Counted from the stretch's first letter, positions 22,561 through 35,130 are shown. The stretch: DNA of 64,000 nt from Larimichthys crocea (GCF_000972845.2 NC_040018.1:8466140-8530139), one strand, 5' to 3'. The notes: generated from the sequence alone by a model not told the origin. Numbers and translations: made by a program.

Positions 22561-22599
22561 CATGAACAGGCCTCTGAGGTTTTGGACCCCCACTCTACT

Positions 22600-22602
22600 G
22601 TA

Positions 22603-22653
<51 letters not shown>

Positions 22654-22923
22654 TCCAAAAGAGTTTGTGAAGGCTTTCCGTCTGAAGTGTCAACCTCCCA
22701 GAGAGAGGATCAAGTGCTAAGCTGGGGACTCAGGAGCTCAGTGCCTGGTATGTGTGTGTGTATGTGTGTGTGTGTGTGTGTGTATGTGTGTGTGTCCAGC
22801 AGCTCACACTTGTGGTTTTAGGGATTGAGGAAGTGATATATCCTTTTATCTGTTACTGTGGATGAGCACAAGCCTGACCAGAGTCAGCCCTGCAAGGCTA
22901 AATCCACACACTCAAAGGATGGA

Positions 22924-22967
<44 letters not shown>

Positions 22968-23190
22968 TGAGTGTATGTGTGTGTGTGGTTAGACATACAA
23001 AGGTGCATCAGAGATCAGGCCTTTCTCCTGAGGGGTAAGAGCAGAGTTGAAAGGTCAAACACACATGTGGGGGGTCAGTGAGCAGCCCGGCAAGCGGAAC
23101 TGAAACGTCATACACACAGACACACATGGGTCAGTTATTGTGTGTGTGCGAGAGAGTGTGTGTGTTCTGTGTGTGTGTGTGTGTGAGGCA
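22600..23190. repeat. Cluster of four (TG)n microsatellites
   Basis: TG runs at about 22604-22651, 22750-22795, 22928-22988 and 23140-23185, all in the same orientation, separated by about 100-150 bases of unique sequence. Confidence 0.9.
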
Positions 23191-24640
23191 AATTAAAAGA
23201 GACTTAGAAGATGAAAAACATTAAGATACAGAATCATGCTGTTTGCATAGGACAGCTGTGTGTATCTGTCTCACACAGCCTACATGTTAGACCATACCTC
23301 TTGTGTTTTTCTGTGTCTATATTAAATCTGTGAATTTTCACATAAGATTAGGCTAGGATTTAATATTAATGTTTCAGCATAGACTCTGAATAGAATACTG
23401 ATTTTCATTTTTACAAATTTCTGTCACCGAAAGTAATGATTGCACGTAAACGGACAGAAGCTAAATGACAGAGTTAAAGAATAGTAACAGGAGAGCTGCT
23501 GCTGATGTCACGCCGTGCATCCATTGATTTCAAAAAGAAATAAAAAATAATAATAACATATCTTTATGGTGGAAGTTTAACAGTTTTAGGCTTGTGATAA
23601 ATATAAGCCTGCACTGTGGTTCCCAGTCTAGTTTTGTGTGGTGTAACTTCTTCATATGGAAATTTTGACATGTGCCTTGAAGTGTGAGCAGATGAATTTT
23701 GGCTTATAACATTTCTTCATTTGAAAACTTTGAGTCCTTAACAGCTCAATCTGTATTTCTACAGATCAACAAAATTTTATGTAGAACATTTTTTATTTTT
23801 TTATTTCAGTGATCATCTCATGACCCCCGAGATTCATCTTCTGAACCCTTGTATCCTGACCTTTAAGTCGGGTCAGGACCTTTTCACACTCAACGAAACA
23901 AAACCAAAGAGATGTTCTGAAGGAAATGAAATCATTTGGTATTCATAGGGACAATTTGAGAATGTAAATCTCCAAATTACAAATTACCCTCACCCTTTTT
24001 TTTGTTTTAAAGGCTGGAACTAGCTGATAGTATTGGGAATAGGAATATGTGTGCTACACAGAGATGGAGAGATGAGTGAGCGGGAACGCTGTGAAACAGA
24101 TTACACTGAATTATAAGAGAGAGGTGTGGACAGTTCAGACAAGCAGCGCCGAAACCAGACCGGCAACATGGAAAGCTCCAGAGAAGAGGGCTTCATAAAA
24201 CCACCAATGACACCTGAATTATTATGTAAATATATATATTAGAAATGGATAATGTTTTCTAGTAAATATATTTTATTTCTGTTTTGAATTAAAATGTCAC
24301 GGATCGTACTGAAGTTTGACTCGATAGTTTGATGGGTAAAAAAGTGACTACACTGTAAAGGTTAATCATCGTGTCTGGTAACTGCTCAGGATGTGGGTCT
24401 ATTTGTAGCTGCAGATTTGTCATTTCAGATCAATAATTTTACAAACCAAACCGACATTCGTTGCAGCTCTATGCGAAAGAATGGAAACAAAAAAAACTGT
24501 TGTGCGAGTGACTGTTACACTGCTAACATTTGTCACATAAATAGATACCATTTTAGTAGCTGTGATCAAGTCGACAGTATGCTTACACATTTTATAATTA
24601 TTCCATTAAATCTTTCTCTGTCTTTAGTCTATTTATAAAA
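23190..24640. other. Intergenic DNA, no gene seen
   Basis: AT-rich unique sequence. Nothing is recognised beyond short homopolymers and a TATATATAT stretch near 24230. Confidence 0.5.
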
Positions 24641-25080
24641 CACGGCGAGCGCACTCCGTCGACCTACACAGCGGCGACAAAAGCATGACACTCAGGACTG
24701 AGGCGATCCTCTCTGCAGGAAATAAGGATGCACGGGCGATGTGATTTTACCACGCTTTACATATCACAACGTGGTTCGTGCCGTTGTAGGCGGAGGCTGA
24801 GCAACATGACAACGCGGGGAGAAATGTGTTAAAAGGCAAAGCGTGTTTGTCGTCGTGTTTTCACAGCTACGATCTAAACTACAACAAGAGACAGTGTTAC
24901 CGCGAGGACGGAGGGACGGCTCGGATCGGTGCTCCCCCGGTCACAATCTCATCCTTCTGCTTCTTCTTCTTTGTTTTTTTGGGCAGGTTGGTGCGAAGAT
25001 CATTCGTTATGATCCATCCGGTGCATTTGACCTCCAAGCGGAACCAAAAATCTACCCGGGTACGAGCGACCGTATGCACG
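24640..25080. promoter_or_regulatory. CpG-enriched patch with exon-like segment
   Basis: About 35 CpG dinucleotides occur in roughly 440 bases, far above the flanks. Inside it a pyrimidine tract ends in GGGCAG at 24986, followed by 73 open bases (frame reads VGAKIIRYDPSGAFDLQAEP...) and a G|GTACGAG donor-like site at 25059/25060. This could be an unannotated exon, an alternative promoter or an unmethylated enhancer. The peptide matches no family I know. Confidence 0.3.
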
Positions 25081-25239
25081 CACGCACACACTTAGGTGCA
25101 AAGAAACACACTCCTCTGTTAAGAAGGACTGAACGCATCCCTCTTTACTAAGCAGAAGTTTCACTCATCCGTCCTGCCTCGTTCTCCCATCTGTCCATGT
25201 CATCCCTCACTATTCCACTTCCACATCACCCATCAGTTA

Positions 25240-25670
25240 GTCACACACACACACACACACACTCACACACACCTCTCTCCACATCAGCCATCAGTTTGTC
25301 CGACAGACACATAAATGTACATCTCACATTCACGCACAGACCGACTCCTTTACATCACACGTCAGATCACCCCGGATTCACACACACTCACTCACACACA
25401 CACACACACACACGATGCATCACACATCAGTTATATCTTTTATGCTGAAGGAGAGAGGGGGTGTCGGCAGGGGTGAGGGGGGAGTTGACAGGGGGAGAAG
25501 AGGAAGTACACAGGAAATACATTAGTTATCACTCCCATGTCTTCTCCACCTTTTCACTTCTTATCTCCACCCGATGTCTCAGACCCCAGCCAAGCTGCCT
25601 CTCCTTCTCGTCTCCACCTCTTTCCTTTTCTCTTTCTGTTTTTCTCTTCCTCTCTCACACACACACACAC
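25240..25670. repeat. (CA)n and pyrimidine-rich repeats
   Basis: CA runs at about 25242-25271 and 25380-25413 and a short one at 25656-25670, with long CT-rich tracts between 25540 and 25655. Confidence 0.85.
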
Positions 25671-25689
25671 GCCTCTAAAAATGACTTCC

Positions 25690-26110
25690 ATGCTCCACTT
25701 TAGTGTCGGGCCCTGGGATCTAGATGACACTTGGCAAGCCGCAGAAGCCGCGAGACAACTGGATGAAATATTTAAATGAAAGACGGCAGGGGTAGGAAGA
25801 GGTGAAGAAAGGAAGCGGAGAAAGAGGGAGAGAAAAAAGAACACGGGACAAAGGACGGAGGGAAGGAGAGAGTGACGATATTCAGGCGGCGAGCAGAATG
25901 TGAAAGGATTTTCTTTTCTTGGCAAAGAGAAGGGGCCCGTGTGACAGGAAGCGCAGATGAATTGGCTTTCACCTATAAAGTAGCCTGTAGAGAAATAAAC
26001 CAATATAGTATGAGATCACATCGCTTTGTCTTGGAATCATCTGCAAGTCTCAGTATGTGTCAAAGTGCTTTCAGTGCCGTGCCAGCTCAGCTGCTCAGAG
26101 GAGGGCAATG
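25690..26110. promoter_or_regulatory. Unique block, possibly regulatory
   Basis: Non-repetitive sequence with ATGAAATATTTAAATGAAAG near 25763 and CACCTATAAAGTAG near 25970, interrupted by a purine-rich stretch at 25790-25880. Weak candidate; no coding evidence. Confidence 0.22.
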
Positions 26111-26199
26111 AATCTAAGACACGACCGAATGAAATGTAACTTTGTTACGGCCATTTTCCGACCTTAGAATTAAAAGCTTCTGCCTGACTTTTAGGACTT

Positions 26200-26690
26200 T
26201 TATCTGACTAAATACTAACGCCAGCATGGCCACAGTGGCCTTAATGACAGCATGCTGATGTTTAGCAGGGTTACTATAATCACAATATTAGTTTAACGTG
26301 CTAGCACACTAACACTTTATATCGCAGAGCAGAAAATGCAGCAGAGGCTGCTGGGAATAACGTGAGTTTTGCAGGTATTTGGTCGTAAAGGAAATTGAAA
26401 ATCTGACCTGCATCATGGTGCTAAACTTATTACAATTCATCCTGAGGGGAACATGAATGTCTATACCAAATGTTACGGCAATCCGTCCAATATTTCGCCC
26501 AGAACCACAAATGTCAGGCTCATAACGGAACCACAAGAACAGCCATGGACCGGGAACCACGAACATCTGCAGGAAATTCATACAGTACATGAAGATATAT
26601 TTTACTGGATGAGTCACAAATTTGGATTTGCTGGTGACACTAGATGAAAAGTAAACGAATCACCAGTCAATATAATTAATTATGTGATAT
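26200..26690. mobile_element. Dispersed teleost repeat, unclassified
   Basis: The stretch reading 'ttttgcaggtatttggtcgt' (26368-26387) and 'attcatcctgaggggaac' (26434 onward), followed by 'taccaaatgttacggcaatcc', is a degenerate copy of a high-copy repeat that I recognise from percomorph fish genomes. A second fragment of the same family ('cactagatgaaaagt') is at about 26637-26652, so the copy is rearranged or nested. The class is not certain from memory. No coding capacity. Confidence 0.65.
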
Positions 26691-26699
26691 ATGGATATT

Positions 26700-29600
26700 A
26701 ATATCCCGTGCAGAAACCATAGACATTTCTCTAAGTTTGACTTTTTTTGTTTTTGTAACACTAGTTTTACAAAGCAAATAAATATTATTATCAATAATAG
26801 TAAGTAATTAATATTAGTAGTAGTATATGGCCAAATCAAAGAGATCCATCCACTAGTTCTGTAGTCTAAAAAGAGACATTTCAAAGTCACTGTAAGGTTC
26901 TATAAGAATACAACTGCAAAGCCAATCAGTGCTCAGCTTGAACCCTTGAAAATTAATAACCTTTGTCTCATTGCTCTGTGATCGAGATTAAAGAAGCTTC
27001 AAAGATCATAAAATGGTGCAAAATCAGATGGTTTGAAAACTGACAGATAAATTGATGTTTGCATTGAAGACATTATGAATGACACTGATGCAAACTGCTG
27101 CTAATTTGTGTTATTTTTATTCCAGCTTGTAAACCGTAGCCAGTCACACAGCGCACGCTAATGTCTGTTTGTATTCGTAACCCGACGTTCAAACTTTCAG
27201 GAATCCGAGTGAATGAATGCACGCTTTAATCGCGGAACATTAGTAATCTGATGCGAACTCTACACTGCTCCTAACAGAGTTTGTGTCTGCTGATGACTCA
27301 CCTACTGCCGCAGACACACAATGATAACAGCGACTACATTCAGAGCTCTGAGGACCCGAGCTTGTCGGGGAAACAAAAACAGTAGATGCAGAAAACAGAC
27401 CAAAAACACAGTGACAAAGACAACCCCTCAACAGGGATTAGTAGAATTTGTTGCATTTGCATAGGTTTTAAATACGCTGTTGTTAACTTATTTAAAATGT
27501 GTATCAGGGTATGTGTGTTAATATTTAATACATTGATTATGTGTATTAAAAGAAAATAAGAGCACAGTCTGTTTATTTTTCCAAATCAGTGCTCGCATTT
27601 CTGCCTCAGCAGAGTTGTAAAATTCTAAACAGAACATGTCCTCAGTTTTAAGAGGTTCTATCTACAAAATAAAAAAATACGATGAAATTTTGATGTTATA
27701 TATTTAGTGCCTATTATTTTGAGAACTTTAATATCTCAAACCAGGACTGTAGACAGATCTTGGCTGGGGCAGTCCATTGCCTAAAGTGCAGACATCCATA
27801 TCACATACAAGATAGAGCAAGGTGTATGAGTACTGTTCATTCAGTTGCTCTCTTTAATTATTTTCTCAGCTGCATGCTGGTTGTGCAAATGCTTATTTTA
27901 AGGTGCATGCATGTGTGTGTTTTGCCTGCACACGTTTGTGTGTGTGTGTGTGTGTGTGTGTGCATATCCTGTATATAAATAATTGTACTGTATTGTACAT
28001 TCGTAAACATGTGCATGGGTTTGTGTTTGCACTATAATTTATGCTTCTCTGTGCTGCATCTCTGTGTGGTTCCCATCACTGTGAGGTCCTGCTTGCAAAG
28101 GACTGTGCTTACCGTGCAGGGCTGGACATTAGGCCTGTCTGTCAGAAAAAAAAAAACGGCCAGTTTATTAGTTTGTACAGGCAACGAAGTTAAATGTGCA
28201 GCAACATAAGTGACTAATATTTTACTGTGTCCTGAAGTGTTTGAATAACTGGGTAAAAAAAAGTCAATAAAAATGAAGATTTGATATGCAAAGTGTGTTA
28301 TTTGTATTTTACAGCACATTATACTTCATTTCCCTCGTGTGCAGAAATGTTCTGAGTTTGCAGAAACTGCAGCCACTTTTTTTGTGACCATGCAAGCATG
28401 TTGAATCGCAGATTTATGAAGATGATGTTCTTGAATGGATCGTGAAAAGAAAGTCAAAAAACAGAACACATATGTAGAACATGCTGGCTGTTTGCAGACC
28501 AGCTTCAGGTCATAATTGTGTAAGTTGAACGCCATATGTGCAAGAAAAAAAAAATGCGTATGTGTTTTCCATTCATACCAACAGTTTCCGGTTATTGTAG
28601 CAAAAAGAAAGAGAGAGAGAAAAAAATATCATGTTCTCCAAAACAGATTCTGCATGCAGCAATGAAAATGCTAACGTATTGCCATCCAGTAGTTCAGAGT
28701 AAAGTATTACTTCAAATAAACATTCTGTTTCCCAGTGCTGGGCTCAGTGAGTAAATGGAACGGAGAAGGAACAGAGGGGTTTTCTCCTCTGCTGATTGGG
28801 TGCAGATGTGAGCCCCAGTCTGGGTTTGGTTAAAGTCTCGCTGCCAGGAATATTCGCTACAATTCAATAAATAGAGCTGTTAGGAGCAAGGCATTTCCTT
28901 GTCACCATGTCAAGGTTTCTGAGCGGATGTTTCATATTTGGTGTTTTCACTCTGCCTATAGTGTATCTAATGCTCAGTCTGTACACTCAATATAAAACAC
29001 TGTAACTCAAGAATGCTGCTATTGAAAAGCTGCAGGGACAGATTACATGATGCATTTGAACTTGAATCTAGACTTGGATTTACAGATATGTGTATTGACT
29101 TCAACTGATCATGGTTTTTAAATTGTAATATGTATGATTTTGGGCCCAGGATTTTTATTGCATATGGTTTTTACACTTTTTGAACTCTCACAGTTGTACA
29201 GGATCAGTGATACCCATATCAATTTAGGTTTAGGCAATCCTAACGACGACAAAACAAAAAAGTGTGTATTTTCTTAGTGATTTTAAAATAACAAAATAGA
29301 TCACACCTCAGGAAATCAGTGACTACAGAGAAACAGTGGCATCATATAAAACTATATCATGTCGGGCCCTGAAATAACTTTGAATGCTTAAAAAGTGTGT
29401 TTGAGGAATGTGAAACTATTCCTGTAACTGCTGATTATAGTTTAATGTTCTTATATACATATCATAAATGTGTGTAATGCAAGCACCTTCTCTAAAACCT
29501 AAACCCCACATCTGCACACACACATTCACAGCCAGGATTATTGGAATCCGGTGCTATAAAGGAATATTGTCTAATATGCAAGACTCAATTGAATTGCTGC

Positions 29601-29870
29601 AATTCAAAAAACTTGAGCCACTACATGAACCCAGTACCTGTTCTCTGTAATGAAGAGAATGATTTGCAAAAAAAATTAAAGTGTGCAAAGAAAATAAAGT
29701 GCTGCACATTCGGAGGTGGACAGTATTTAGCGGTGACTTCATCGTCTATATCAGCTCACGCTCGTGTCCTCGTCTCCTACATTACTCCTTCACGGCTCCC
29801 TTTCGTTAATAATCTGCCTTTGCTTTCCCTCTCCTCTTTCCTCCCGCCTCCTCCTTTTCTTTCCTCCCCT
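26700..29870. other. Intergenic DNA, no gene seen
   Basis: AT-rich sequence with one (TG)n run at about 27936-27962. No exon, RNA gene or recognised transposon. Confidence 0.5.
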
Positions 29871-29879
29871 GTGCCCATC

Positions 29880-30150
29880 CGCAAGGCGATCAAATCATCG
29901 TATGGAGAAATCCTGGTGATCCAAGAGGGCCAGGCAGAAAGGTCACGGAGAGAGTCCGTAAAATGGATGAAGCCTAATGATTAGCTCAACCTTTACCTAA
30001 TCAATAATCATTTATCCAACAATATCACCGGCAGCCATAGCCCCATTTGCCATTAACCTCAGCGGTGAGGAGAGAGGCAGTATTGTTTCCTCTGGCAGCT
30101 TTACGGCACTCAGATGAGTGGTAGGGGCTTGGATGGAAGCTTAAGGTTGG
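29880..30150. promoter_or_regulatory. Enhancer-like block (TAATGATTA)
   Basis: About 240 bases of unique sequence, sharply bounded on the left by CT-rich DNA, with the near-palindrome TAATGATTA at 29975-29983, CTAATCAATAATCATTTAT near 29998-30016 and GCCATTAACC near 30050. This is one of the most CNE-like stretches in the window and marks the left end of a block-rich zone reaching 36.6 kb. Confidence 0.45.
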
Positions 30151-30639
30151 ATCTTGATGGCTCAGATCCTATTAAGGGACTGTAGGTATTTTAGTGTAGC
30201 AGTGTCATATAATTACCCTTTTGAATGATTGACTGTGACACCGGCTGTTGAAATGGTAGAATCGGATGGTCTTTTTTATTAAAGCACATCGTGATAAAAA
30301 GGTCTTACGTACATGATATGAATTAATTGATGCACTCTTGAAATTATGTTAAAAAAAATACAAAAAAAAAAGTGTCATTTGCTGTCAAACTTTGAACAGG
30401 AGCGGCTCCTTTTTTTTTTTTTCCTCAGCAGCTCCGTTTTGCTTCTTTGCTGCAGTTTTAAGAAAGAAAATGAACAATATCTGTGTGTGTTTAATTCGGA
30501 TTTTATTGCTTTTTACAGCAAAATACCGGAAAAAAACTGCAGCCTATCCTGCGACATAGAAAACACATCTCCACACATTCCCTCTCCCTTTCACACACAC
30601 ACTCACGCAGCAGCAGCAGCATCGCTTGTCTCCTCTGTG

Positions 30640-30780
30640 TCTCCATGATGCCATCTTCATCATAACCTCTCCCTCTTTATTGCCTTTAATGACTCCCCCT
30701 CTCCTTTCATTAATTCTTTATTGATTCATCCTGACGTTGCCTGAATTATTTTCCAATTACAGCAAATAAAAGAAAAGGAA
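30640..30780. promoter_or_regulatory. Enhancer-like block
   Basis: Unique block with CCTTTAATGACTCC, TTCATTAATTC, TTTATTGATTCATCCTGACG and TGAATTATTTTCCAATTACAG. It is bounded on the left by CA and CAG repeats and on the right by the TG run at 30804-30844. Confidence 0.4.
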
Positions 30781-30803
30781 AAATCCATTGCAAATACATG
30801 CCT

Positions 30804-30805
30804 GC

Positions 30806-30845
<40 letters not shown>

Positions 30846-31015
30846 AGTTATGCACCTACACCAACCTTTAACTGTATGCAGTAGATACCTACACATATCC
30901 ACAAGTGGTTATGGTTATTATTCAAGGTACGCTGGTACCATTTAGTGCATGCATGGACTTTGAAAATTCGCAAACGTTCGGAGCAGACGTGCGCACACAC
31001 ACACACACACTCACA
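30804..31015. repeat. (TG)n and (CA)n microsatellites
   Basis: TG run at 30807-30844 and a CA run at about 30994-31012 in opposite orientation. Confidence 0.9.
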
Positions 31016-31339
31016 CTCGCGTGCAGAAGAGGTGAAATGTGGCGGCAGAGAAAGAGTAGTAAAAGGTCACAGGAAGCTAATGGCTGCAGCTATCTTACAT
31101 GGAATAAGTTCAGACACTTTGGACAGGTTTGTGTGCGTGTCACAGAGGAGCAGGGGCCGGACGTGAGCAGAAAACAACACAAACAACACAAACCCCGAAT
31201 CAGACATGTCCATGGAGAAGTTTAGAGCCACACAATTCACAAGGGCAAACACACGCACACAAACACAGATACATATCACGCGTAGTGCAACGCAGGTATA
31301 ATTACAGAATCTTTTAATATGTTGTTGAATGATGCTACT

Positions 31340-31460
31340 GATACCAGAGAGGTTCAGTCGCAGAATTAGCCTCAGAGGTCCATCAGATGGCTCCAGTTAA
31401 TGCCCACAGGTCATTAATTACAGCAATTATTCACCTTCATATCGCAGACACATATCGACT
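31340..31460. promoter_or_regulatory. Enhancer-like block (TCATTAATTA)
   Basis: Unique block containing CAGATGG (E-box) at 31384-31390, CAGTTAATGCC, TCATTAATTA at 31411-31420 and CAGCAATTATTCACC. Homeodomain-type words dominate. Confidence 0.42.
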
Positions 31461-31599
31461 GCTGTTTTTGCGCTCCGGCCCGGGTTGTCTGACGATGCAC
31501 CCAAAAGGGCAATGAAAAAATAAATGCATTAAGCATGTGCATGTTTTTGTGAGTGTGTATTGAGGATGGCGATAGATTTTTTTTTTACCTGTATGGGAG

Positions 31600-31730
31600 T
31601 CTTGAATTGTTTATTATGTAGTGTACAGTGCAGCAGCTCCTCTGATGTCCAATTAGATCGCATTACTCTGAGGCGGTGTCACAGAATGTGATGGTTAATG
31701 ATGTAAAACATGCCTGATACAAATACACAA
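31600..31730. promoter_or_regulatory. Enhancer-like block
   Basis: Unique block with GTCCAATTAGATCGCATTAC near 31646 and TGGTTAATGATGTAAAAC near 31691. No repeat or coding explanation. Confidence 0.4.
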
Positions 31731-31822
31731 ACGTGCACGTGAAGGTTTTTCGCCATCAGTCAAACATTTGTCTCATGACTTAGAAATGAACAGCGGGGAG
31801 GAAATTAAATTAACCTCGACGC

Positions 31823-31831
31823 ACTTACCTG
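31823..31831 (-). promoter_or_regulatory. Perfect consensus splice donor CAG|GTAAGT, minus strand
   Basis: On the minus strand, the strand of tshz, a full nine-base U1 match CAG|GTAAGT lies at 31831-31823, about 26 kb upstream of the tshz start. Such a match occurs by chance a few times per megabase. It may end a non-coding alternative first exon. I see no promoter or CpG island to support it. Confidence 0.2.
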
Positions 31832-32454
31832 AGAAGCGTTTTGTTGTTCTGTTGCTTGTTCTGTTTCTGCAAATGCGAGCCATGTGTTGTCTGTTTTGTG
31901 TACGTCTGCGTGCATGTACAGCACAGCGTGTTCCGACCTCTTAACCGCCTGTATGCTTGTATTTACAGTATATCCACCCACCGTGCACGCCCGCCTTTTG
32001 CGAATGTGTGTTAAATTTGTCCCGGAGTATGCATTTGTGCATTTGTGCATGTGTGTGTGTGTGTCCTGACCTCTTCTGCCCTCTCTCTTCCATCCCTCCT
32101 TTGAGAGTGTGTGTGATATACAGAGCTCTAATTGTCAGGTCTGGCCCCCACATTCCTCGCCTCGGCCAGCCTACCAACACTGTGTCACTTTAACAACCGC
32201 GAATTATCACCCGCGATGGAGATCTCAGCTTCACAGTGGCTCTATGAGAATATAGATACATTTCCTTCAATAAATTGCCCCCCCTCCCCTCCAACTGCAT
32301 AACCACACACACAACTCACTACCTGTTCCCACACACCCCCCCCTCCTCCCTTCACATTCACTGCTCTCTGACTGACGTTTTTACCGCAACATTATTGCGT
32401 CTGCCTCAAGACGGGAGAGTCGTCGCTGCACCAAATGTAGCTAAAGTATCCACC

Positions 32455-32670
32455 TAAAAGGCGGATGAGATGAATCCAGCCCCCTCGGTATCATTTGACC
32501 GGGGGTTTATTGATTCTCACAGGGCTGAGCGGGATCAGAGTGGGTTTCCCATAAAGTCGGCGGGGCCACGGTGACAGCAGACAGGACAAGAGGACAGGGC
32601 ATAAAGAGTACGATAATACATGTCTGGTGACTGGGGATCGTTTCTTATAATAACATCTGTTCTTACTTAA
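32455..32670. promoter_or_regulatory. Enhancer-like block
   Basis: GC-moderate unique sequence with GGTATCATTTGACC, GGGTTTATTGATTCTCAC and CCCATAAAGTCGG (Hox-like TTTAT words). It is flanked by C-rich low-complexity DNA on the left (32275-32350). Confidence 0.35.
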
Positions 32671-33159
32671 TCTCTGCTCGGGCTACATGCTGCTTCATCT
32701 TGCACAAACGCATCAGATCCTTTTTTTTTTTTTAAAGTTGGAGCGTTTCCAAAGAGGATGTGTTTCATGCATTGCATTTGTTCCTTTTCTTGCTGTGAAA
32801 TGAAATTTTCTGTTGAGACAATAAAGTTTGAATGAAACCAAAGGCAGAAGGGTATCTCTTTCTCTTTTTTTTGCTCTTTTTCTGTAAAAGTAAGTCTCTG
32901 TCACACTTAAGCACCCGCCAGAATAAAACAAATGATATCCTAAATTTCACTTTAAAACCCCCTGAAAACATGCACAAATGGTGAACAAAGTCATTATCAA
33001 ACTGGACCATTAGATCTCAGCCTGCCATGTGGTTCATTTTTATATCAGCGCTAAACAAAAATAATTCCAACCACCCAATCGGATGCAGCCTAAGTACTTC
33101 AGCATGGCCGTGCGAAGCGAAGCAGTCATCTTCTCCAGCGGACGGGATGCCACGTAAGT

Positions 33160-33320
33160 GTTTCAGTCTGTCTTTATAGAAGTCCAGGCCAGCTCCGCTA
33201 CAGGCTCAGCCAGGACCGGGGGTTTGGCGTAATGAAAGGCAGATTGAAAAAGGCTCTTGATTGATTTCCTACATCTTGATTTGATATCCTGAATTAATTA
33301 TTTGAACTTGAATAATATAT
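33160..33320. promoter_or_regulatory. Enhancer-like block
   Basis: Unique block with GGCGTAATGAAAGG, CTTGATTGATTTCC, and CCTGAATTAATTATTTG near 33289. Homeodomain words are clustered at its right end. Confidence 0.38.
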
Positions 33321-33959
33321 AAAGGAAAAATAAATGTAGAACACTCAGGGGAAACAAGGAGAGGGCTTCAGTGCTGCCGCCCGACGCTGCTGCGGCTGCT
33401 GCACAGATACTGTATCTCTTGCTCAATCTTATCCCCTGTTGCTCCAGAGGAAAGTGTGCATGTGTGTGTGTGTGTGTGGTGTGCATACATGTGTGTGGCG
33501 GTGCAGGCAGCTGTGGTACATGTGTTTGTTGCAGTGTAGTTTTTGTCTGTGTGTGTGTGTGGCAGGGAAACAAAATGAAGGTTTGTGTGGTTGACTTCTT
33601 ACACTGTCAGTCAGTTTCTATAATATGCTTTGTATATATGTCAGTATGATTCAGAATGCAGGCTCCATACAGAAACGGTATCTGTAACTATAAACCGAGG
33701 CGTTTATTCATTAGACATTGTGTTAAGTGTTTGTACTCTGCCACGTTACTGTTCATCTAAAACATGTAAAGTTCTCTGATGCTAGGACTAGACTATCAAA
33801 ATCCATGTCAGCACAAAGATGCATCAAGAGACATAATTGATATTGTTAGATTAACAATGGCTCAGATGGAAAAAAAAAGGCGTCAATCATTGTAACAAAC
33901 TGACACAGAATTAACTCTACTAACCGTTTTAGCGTCTTGCAGCTCATTTGTTTTTGTAT

Positions 33960-34300
33960 TTTATGGCCCACAATTCTACTGTTTTGGTTCAGTCGCAGGA
34001 GGCAGCTGTTTTCTGGCAAAAAGGCTAATAAACTCAGTGTGTGTTCCCGCCCAGGGCCGAATGGAAGACAGTCAAAGTTAGCAGCTAGTTGGTGAACACA
34101 GAGGAACAGCTACAAAGCCAGAGAGTCCCCTTAGGAGATGATGGAGACCAAAACAGAGCTAAAATATTAGAGAATATTGAACGTGGATTTGTCGAGAAAC
34201 TGTTTGATGATGTGTTTGCAAAAGCTAATTTACAAAGTGGTCAAGTCGAATTTATGTGCATTAACTTGGACTCTGGAAGATTGTGATTGACAGTTTTCAC
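33960..34300. mobile_element. Dispersed teleost repeat, unclassified
   Basis: The words 'tagttggtgaacacagagga' and 'gatggagaccaaaacagagc' resemble a high-copy interspersed repeat that I recall from percomorph genomes. The 65-codon open frame inside it (34089-34286) is therefore probably repeat-derived and not a gene. The right edge holds TGATTGACAG at 34284-34293, a Pbx-Meis consensus, which may be coincidental. Confidence 0.45.
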
Positions 34301-34412
34301 ATTTTATGAGATTTCATACATTTTACTGGGAGCTGCCAAATTATATAATAATTAAGTGTTTTATTATTTTTCAAAACAACACATTCCAACATATTATTAG
34401 CTATTCATAAAT

Positions 34413-34452
34413 CCTACTACTACTACTACTACTACTAATGATGATAATAATA
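34413..34452. repeat. (TAC)n / (TAA)n triplet repeats
   Basis: Seven ACT/TAC units followed by ATGATAATAATAA. Short simple repeat. Confidence 0.85.
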
Positions 34453-34799
34453 ACTTTGCAATCAAGTGAACTAGTACTATAGACCACCCTAAATGTTATT
34501 GTAGGCCCAATTTAATACAACAATATCTGCAGTCAGGCTACCTTGGCCTGAAAAAATATCTGTGAAATAAAAGATTAACCATTTATTTAAAAAGTAGTCA
34601 AGACAATTCATTATGGAAATATGAGTCACAGTGTTAAATCCATCGCTCAGATTTGAAATCAGGATTTATGACTGCGGCAAACTTTTCATTCTGCATAAAG
34701 CCACTGTCAATGAATCACACGGTGACACCAGACACCAGCTCTCTTATCAGTAAAACAAGAAACCTAGTTTCTCCCAACAATAAAATATTCTAAACTACA

Positions 34800-35130
34800 G
34801 TATCATCCGCATATAGCTCATTTCCTCATACAGGTGCCAGGGGCCAAAGCTCATTCTGTTGTGGCATCAGAGGAATCATTAAACACTCTTCCTGCTCATC
34901 TTCTCCTCTCAGCCAGGAGAAGAAGGATGAAGGGAAGGTGAGAGATGCTGAAGGAGGGAGGAATGCTATCAGCTGGGTTCAATTGGACAACTATACTCTG
35001 CCTTCTCTCGCTGCCACCTATTTTGTTCTCCCCCTCTCGCTGCTGACACCCAGATTATCATTAAAGAAGACGACTGCCATGCAGGTGCTGATTTGCAGGG
35101 AGCTTCAACCAATCAATTTCAAAAGTTAAG
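34800..35130. promoter_or_regulatory. Unique block, possibly regulatory
   Basis: Non-repetitive stretch with GGAATCATTAAACAC, ATTATCATTAAAGAAG and CAATCAATTTC words. The 63-codon open frame within it shows no domain. Confidence 0.3.

Noticed and set aside
22600..23190. CRISPR-like or minisatellite array of spaced repeats
   Set aside because: The repeated units are plain (TG)n runs with unequal spacing. There is no defined repeat-spacer structure and the genome is vertebrate.
24843..25151. 102-codon plus frame as a gene
   Set aside because: Only the central 73 bases have splice-like borders. The rest is polypyrimidine and CA-repeat sequence. Kept only as an exon-like candidate at low confidence.
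25554..26003. 149-codon minus frame
   Set aside because: Built mostly from purine/pyrimidine low-complexity DNA (runs of E, K, R, S, F); no domain.
34284..34293. Pbx-Meis site TGATTGACAG as an enhancer
   Set aside because: It lies at the edge of a dispersed repeat, so a single 10-base match is weak. Mentioned only in the repeat entry.
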